Shown here piece after piece: positions 6,162 through 8,483 of a DNA stretch of 8,483 bases (its first letter is position 1; the number at the start of each line of letters is the position of its first letter). The position numbers and the translations under genes are program-made. The stretch is from Acidimicrobiia bacterium. Lineage in GTDB: Bacteria; Actinomycetota; Acidimicrobiia; Acidimicrobiales; SZUA-35. The stretch is taken from positions 1 through 8,483 of the forward strand of contig JAOUGG010000081.1 in assembly GCA_029857855.1 (NCBI GenBank). The letters are read 5' to 3'. A model generated the notes under the pieces. That model worked only from the letters and a program-made list of their open reading frames with translations. It had not been told where the DNA came from and searched no databases.

Positions 6162-7225
6162 CAGCCCTTCGCCTTTCGGATCCACTGATCGAGGGACACG
6201 GCGGCGATCACCAGCAGGCCGATGGTCAGCAGGCGAGGACCCTGGTCGATGCCCGCGAGCGAGAGGCCGAAGTCGAACACGACCACGATGAGCGCTCCGA
6301 GGAGCGTGCCGATCATCGTGCCCCGTCCACCGAACAGCGACGTTCCTCCGATCACCACAGCGGTGATCGACTCGAGGTTGATGTTGGGAGCGACGTTGGG
6401 GCTGGCCGAGCCGACCCGCCCGATCGTGATCCAACCGGCGATCCCGATGATGAGACCCGCCACGCAGTAGACGCTGAACAGGACCCTGTCGACGTTGATG
6501 CCGGACAACTCGGCGGCCTCGGGATCATCACCGACGGCGTAGACGTGAGTGCCCCAGGCTGTGTTGCGGAGAATGTAGGAGAACAAGCCGTAGAGAAACA
6601 GCATCACGCCGACGCCGAGCATCAGGTTGAACGACCCGAGCTTGGCCGCCTTACCCATGACCTTCATGCCATCGGGAAGTTCCGGGCCCTGAATGGTCCG
6701 GGCCTTGAACAGGATCAGCGACAGAGCGGTGAAGATGCCGAGCGTGCCCAGCGTGACGATGAACGGAGGCAATTTCAGCCGGGTGATGAGGAAGCCGTTG
6801 ATCGCGCCGGCGACCACCGCCATCAGCACGCCGGCGGCCACCGCCAGCCACCAGGGCCAGCCGAGGGCGAACTGCACGTTGGAGGCCGAGGCCGAGGCGG
6901 CGAAGTTGGCCATCATCATCTGGGCCACCACCATGATCGCGCCGATGCTGAGGTCGATACCGGCGGTGAGGATGACGAGGGTCTGGGCGATGGCCAGCGT
7001 TCCCACGATCACCGTCTGCTGAGTCATCAGCGACAGGTTGGCGGGCAGGATAAACCGGCTGTTGAGCACCGTGAACACGGCCATGGCCGCAAGGAGCACA
7101 ATGAGCGGGCTGAGATACGGATAACTGTGGAGGATGTTCTGGATTTTGGCCAGCGGGCCCGACGGTTGGTCGAACTCCTCGCTCAGGTCGATGGCGCTGA
7201 CGCCGGATGTGACGGTTGAGTTCAC
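6161..7225 (-). CDS. frcC: Sugar ABC importer permease, FrcC/RbsC-like
   Basis: This 354-residue integral membrane protein forms the channel, probably as a homodimer. About ten hydrophobic segments are visible, including residues 38-56, 71-90, 91-108, 123-147, 154-173, 199-219, 249-268, 303-321 and 330-346. Family motifs are AGIDLSIGA (88-96), the ATPase-contacting loop AVGDDPEAAELSGINV (230-245) and IGGTSLFGGRGTMIGTLLGAL (292-312 region). The start is GTG at 7223-7225, chosen because AAGGGGA lies five bases upstream and the N-terminal tail then has normal length; the frame stays open to 7378, but that extension would run through a hairpin and a likely promoter. The gene follows the binding protein by 183 bases and overlaps the ATPase gene by one base. 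Gene order binding protein-permease-ATPase is that of frcBCA. Confidence 0.92.
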   Translation of the reverse strand: MNSTVTSGVSAIDLSEEFDQPSGPLAKIQNILHSYPYLSPLIVLLAAMAVFTVLNSRFILPANLSLMTQQTVIVGTLAIAQTLVILTAGIDLSIGAIMVVAQMMMANFAASASASNVQFALGWPWWLAVAAGVLMAVVAGAINGFLITRLKLPPFIVTLGTLGIFTALSLILFKARTIQGPELPDGMKVMGKAAKLGSFNLMLGVGVMLFLYGLFSYILRNTAWGTHVYAVGDDPEAAELSGINVDRVLFSVYCVAGLIIGIAGWITIGRVGSASPNVAPNINLESITAVVIGGTSLFGGRGTMIGTLLGALIVVVFDFGLSLAGIDQGPRLLTIGLLVIAAVSLDQWIRKAKG

Positions 7226-7230
7226 CGAGT

Positions 7231-7237
7231 TCCCCTT
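7231..7237 (-). promoter_or_regulatory. Strong ribosome binding site fixing the permease GTG start
   Basis: AAGGGGA on the minus strand sits five bases before the GTG at 7225. It decides between this GTG and the further upstream starts in the same frame, none of which has a comparable site. Confidence 0.7.
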
Positions 7238-7260
7238 CAACTGATTCTCTTGTGGTGACG

Positions 7261-7289
7261 AACGTACGCTACGGACGAGTTCACGGCAA
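7261..7289 (-). promoter_or_regulatory. Candidate internal promoter for permease and ATPase genes
   Basis: On the minus strand TTGCCG (7289-7284), a 17-base spacer and TACGTT (7266-7261) give a plausible housekeeping-type promoter. Transcription would start near 7254 and leave a leader of about 29 bases containing the AAGGGGA ribosome site. It lies just downstream of the hairpin at 7318-7348, so it could restart transcription after partial termination. Pattern matching only. Confidence 0.35.
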
Positions 7290-7317
7290 ACGCCATTCAC
7301 GACTCCCTGAGAGGCGA

Positions 7318-7348
7318 AAGGGTGGTGACCCGTTCGGCCACCACCCTT
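7318..7348 (-). terminator. Attenuator or RNA-processing hairpin between binding-protein and permease genes
   Basis: AAGGGTGGTG (7318-7327) pairs perfectly with CACCACCCTT (7339-7348) around an 11-base loop. On the minus strand the stem ends in CCCTTT, a short T-run. In ABC sugar operons a stem-loop after the binding-protein gene commonly raises its level relative to the membrane parts, by partial termination or 3' protection; that role here is inference. Confidence 0.6.
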
Positions 7349-7369
7349 CACACCCGTTTTACGGAACCA

Positions 7370-7386
7370 CCTGAGCACTGCTCAGG
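7370..7386. repeat. 17-base palindrome downstream of the binding-protein gene
   Basis: CCTGAGCA and TGCTCAGG flank a single central C. In RNA this gives a seven-pair stem with a three-base loop, 22 bases after the binding-protein stop. It may act with the next hairpin on transcript ends, or be an operator for a dimeric regulator; the sequence does not decide. Confidence 0.45.
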
Positions 7387-7408
7387 ACATGCATGAGCAA
7401 CCCCGGGA

Positions 7409-8483
7409 TCAGCCCCAGGCGTTGTCGATGCAGTACTGCGAGTCCTGGGTCTCGGCAACGGTGACGGTGTCCATCGGCTCGTCCGTGCACAGGGTCACGC
7501 CGGTGTCAAAGAAGGTACCGTCGTCGGAGGTGTTCGCCGGGGCGTCACCGCCGGTGGCGATGGTGTAGATGGCTTCCACGCCGAGGCTGGCCATGCGCAG
7601 CGGGTACTGCTGCGAGGTGGCCTGGATCGAACCGGCCTGGACGGCCTGGACGCCGGCGAGACCGCCGTCGACCGAGACGACGATGACGTCCTCACCAACG
7701 GTCATGCCGGCTGCCTCGAGGGCGGCGGCGGCACCAAAGGCCGTGGGCTCGTTGATCGTGTACACGACGTTGATATCGGGGTTGGCGGCCAGGCAGGTCT
7801 CCATGCCGGTGCGGCCACCTTCCTCGTTGGCGCCGGTGGCCTCGAGGCAGGCGATCTCGTAGTCGCCGCCGGCACCGGTGCTGTAGGTGCCGGTGTCGGC
7901 CTCGTCACCCATCACGGTGAGCTCGCCGATGTCGATGCCCATGCCCTTGAGGAAGCCGTTGTCACGGCAGTAGTCGACCGAGACGGTGCGGTCGTCGAAG
8001 ATGACGAGGCGGGCGATGGTCGCCTTCTCGCCGTTGAGCTTGCCGGCGGCCCACTGACCGATGGCCTCACCGGCCTTGCAGTTGTCGGTGGCGAAGGTGA
8101 TGTCGACGACGTCCGGCGGATCGGTCGGGGTGTCGAGGGCGATCACGTAGATGCCGGCGTCGCGGGCCTTCTGGATGGCCTCGTTGACGTTGACCGACAT
8201 CGGGGTGATGAGGATGCCGTCCTGGCTCTGGGCGATCGCGGATTCGATCAGATCGATCTGGCCCTGGTCGTCACCTTCCTGCTGGCCGGAACCGATCGTG
8301 ATATTGATGCCAAGCTCGTCGGCCTTTTCCTGGGCGCCTTCCTGCATGGCCACGAAGAACGGGTTGGTGGAGTCCTTGGTGATCAGCGAGACGGACACAT
8401 CGCCGCCGTCGCCTTCGTCCATGGCCGTGTCGGCGGTCGTGTCGGCGGTCGTTTCCGCGGTCGTCTCGTCGGTGGTCCCGGCG
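7409..8483 (-). CDS. frcB: Sugar ABC importer substrate-binding protein, FrcB-like; 5' end outside window
   Basis: This is the extracytoplasmic receptor that captures the sugar and delivers it to the permease. 357 complete residues are visible and the N-terminus is cut by the window edge. The type I periplasmic-binding fold starts at DVSVSLITKDSTNPFFVAMQ. Strong FrcB-like blocks follow: ALDTP, FATDN, NEEGGRTGMET, INVVYTINEPTAFGAA, VSVDGG and ATSQQYPLRMASLG, with a C-terminus close to the family's CWG ending (here CIDNAWG). The visible N-terminal part is a TTDE/TTAE/TTAD linker with no ribosome site at the first Met (8420-8422), so that Met is internal and a lipoprotein signal should lie outside the window. 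Six cysteines are present, unusually many for this family. Being first in the operon and followed by hairpins, it is probably the most abundant product. Fructose, mannose and ribose are candidate ligands; this is inference from resemblance. Confidence 0.9.
   Translation of the reverse strand, partial: AGTTDETTAETTADTTADTAMDEGDGGDVSVSLITKDSTNPFFVAMQEGAQEKADELGINITIGSGQQEGDDQGQIDLIESAIAQSQDGILITPMSVNVNEAIQKARDAGIYVIALDTPTDPPDVVDITFATDNCKAGEAIGQWAAGKLNGEKATIARLVIFDDRTVSVDYCRDNGFLKGMGIDIGELTVMGDEADTGTYSTGAGGDYEIACLEATGANEEGGRTGMETCLAANPDINVVYTINEPTAFGAAAALEAAGMTVGEDVIVVSVDGGLAGVQAVQAGSIQATSQQYPLRMASLGVEAIYTIATGGDAPANTSDDGTFFDTGVTLCTDEPMDTVTVAETQDSQYCIDNAWG
8423..8476 (-). repeat. Short tandem repeat encoding the Thr-rich linker of the binding protein
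   Basis: Twelve-base units encode TTDE, TTAE, TTAD and TTAD, followed by TA. Two units are identical at the DNA level on the plus strand (GTCGGCGGTCGT), and the others differ by a few bases. Such flexible Thr/Asp-rich spacers are common between the lipid-anchored Cys and the folded domain of actinobacterial binding lipoproteins. The unit number could vary between strains by slippage. Confidence 0.65.

Noticed and set aside
6162..6434. N-terminal extension of the ATPase gene by 91 codons
   Set aside because: The extension is Arg/His/Pro-rich noise lying within the permease gene. The ATG at 6161 fits the family start and forms the TGATG junction.
7226..7378. N-terminal extension of the permease by 51 codons
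   Set aside because: It would translate through the hairpin at 7318-7348 and the promoter candidate, with basic non-membrane sequence. The GTG at 7225 has a strong ribosome site.
7388..7395. Eight-base palindrome CATGCATG
   Set aside because: Too short to distinguish from chance, and nothing else marks it as a site.
8420..8422. ATG as start of the binding protein
   Set aside because: The frame continues upstream through a clear Thr/Ala/Asp linker to the window edge, and starting here would remove the export signal.
1..8483. CRISPR arrays, tRNA or rRNA genes, insertion sequences, phage or defence genes
   Set aside because: No regularly spaced repeats, no cloverleaf or rRNA-like segments, no transposase or integrase motifs were seen on either strand.

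Overview
The window is high-GC DNA whose gene style suggests an actinobacterium: GTG starts are used, the exported proteins carry Ala-rich signal or Thr/Ala/Asp-rich linker regions, and the promoter-like boxes are of the TTGCC / TACGNT kind. A marine or soil Acidimicrobiia-type organism is my guess, but no marker gene in the window proves it. There are five clear genes, two of them cut by the window edges, plus several structured intergenic elements.

Left part (1-2481, minus strand): a secreted GH13 alpha-amylase with two tandem N-terminal X25-type starch-binding modules and a complete catalytic core. Its reading frame is still open at the left edge, so the protein is longer than the 827 residues seen, possibly a fused amylase-pullulanase. 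The 315-base gap to its right (2482-2796) holds a Shine-Dalgarno site, a plausible promoter and a doubtful small membrane-protein-like frame.

Centre (2797-5192): a plus-strand manganese ureohydrolase (arginase/agmatinase family) and a minus-strand SelO-type protein adenylyltransferase face each other. Between them is a near-perfect hairpin that includes the ureohydrolase stop codon and can serve as a two-way terminator.

Right part (5265-8483, minus strand): an ABC importer for a monosaccharide in the order binding lipoprotein, permease, ATPase. Order and sequence both match the fructose-type FrcB-FrcC-FrcA system. Permease and ATPase overlap by one base (TGATG). The 183-base gap after the binding-protein gene contains two hairpins, then a candidate internal promoter, then a strong Shine-Dalgarno site. 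This fits the usual excess of binding protein over membrane parts. A bipartite hairpin follows the ATPase gene as a likely operon terminator.

Taken together the window looks like carbohydrate-scavenging chromosome: extracellular starch hydrolysis on the left and monosaccharide uptake on the right, with a nitrogen-metabolism enzyme and a redox-linked enzyme between. I found no mobile element, CRISPR array, tRNA, rRNA or defence system, and no convincing new multi-gene system. The most interesting unexplained items are the structured intergenic elements, the truncated-looking membrane frame near 2616-2738 and the unassigned ureohydrolase substrate.
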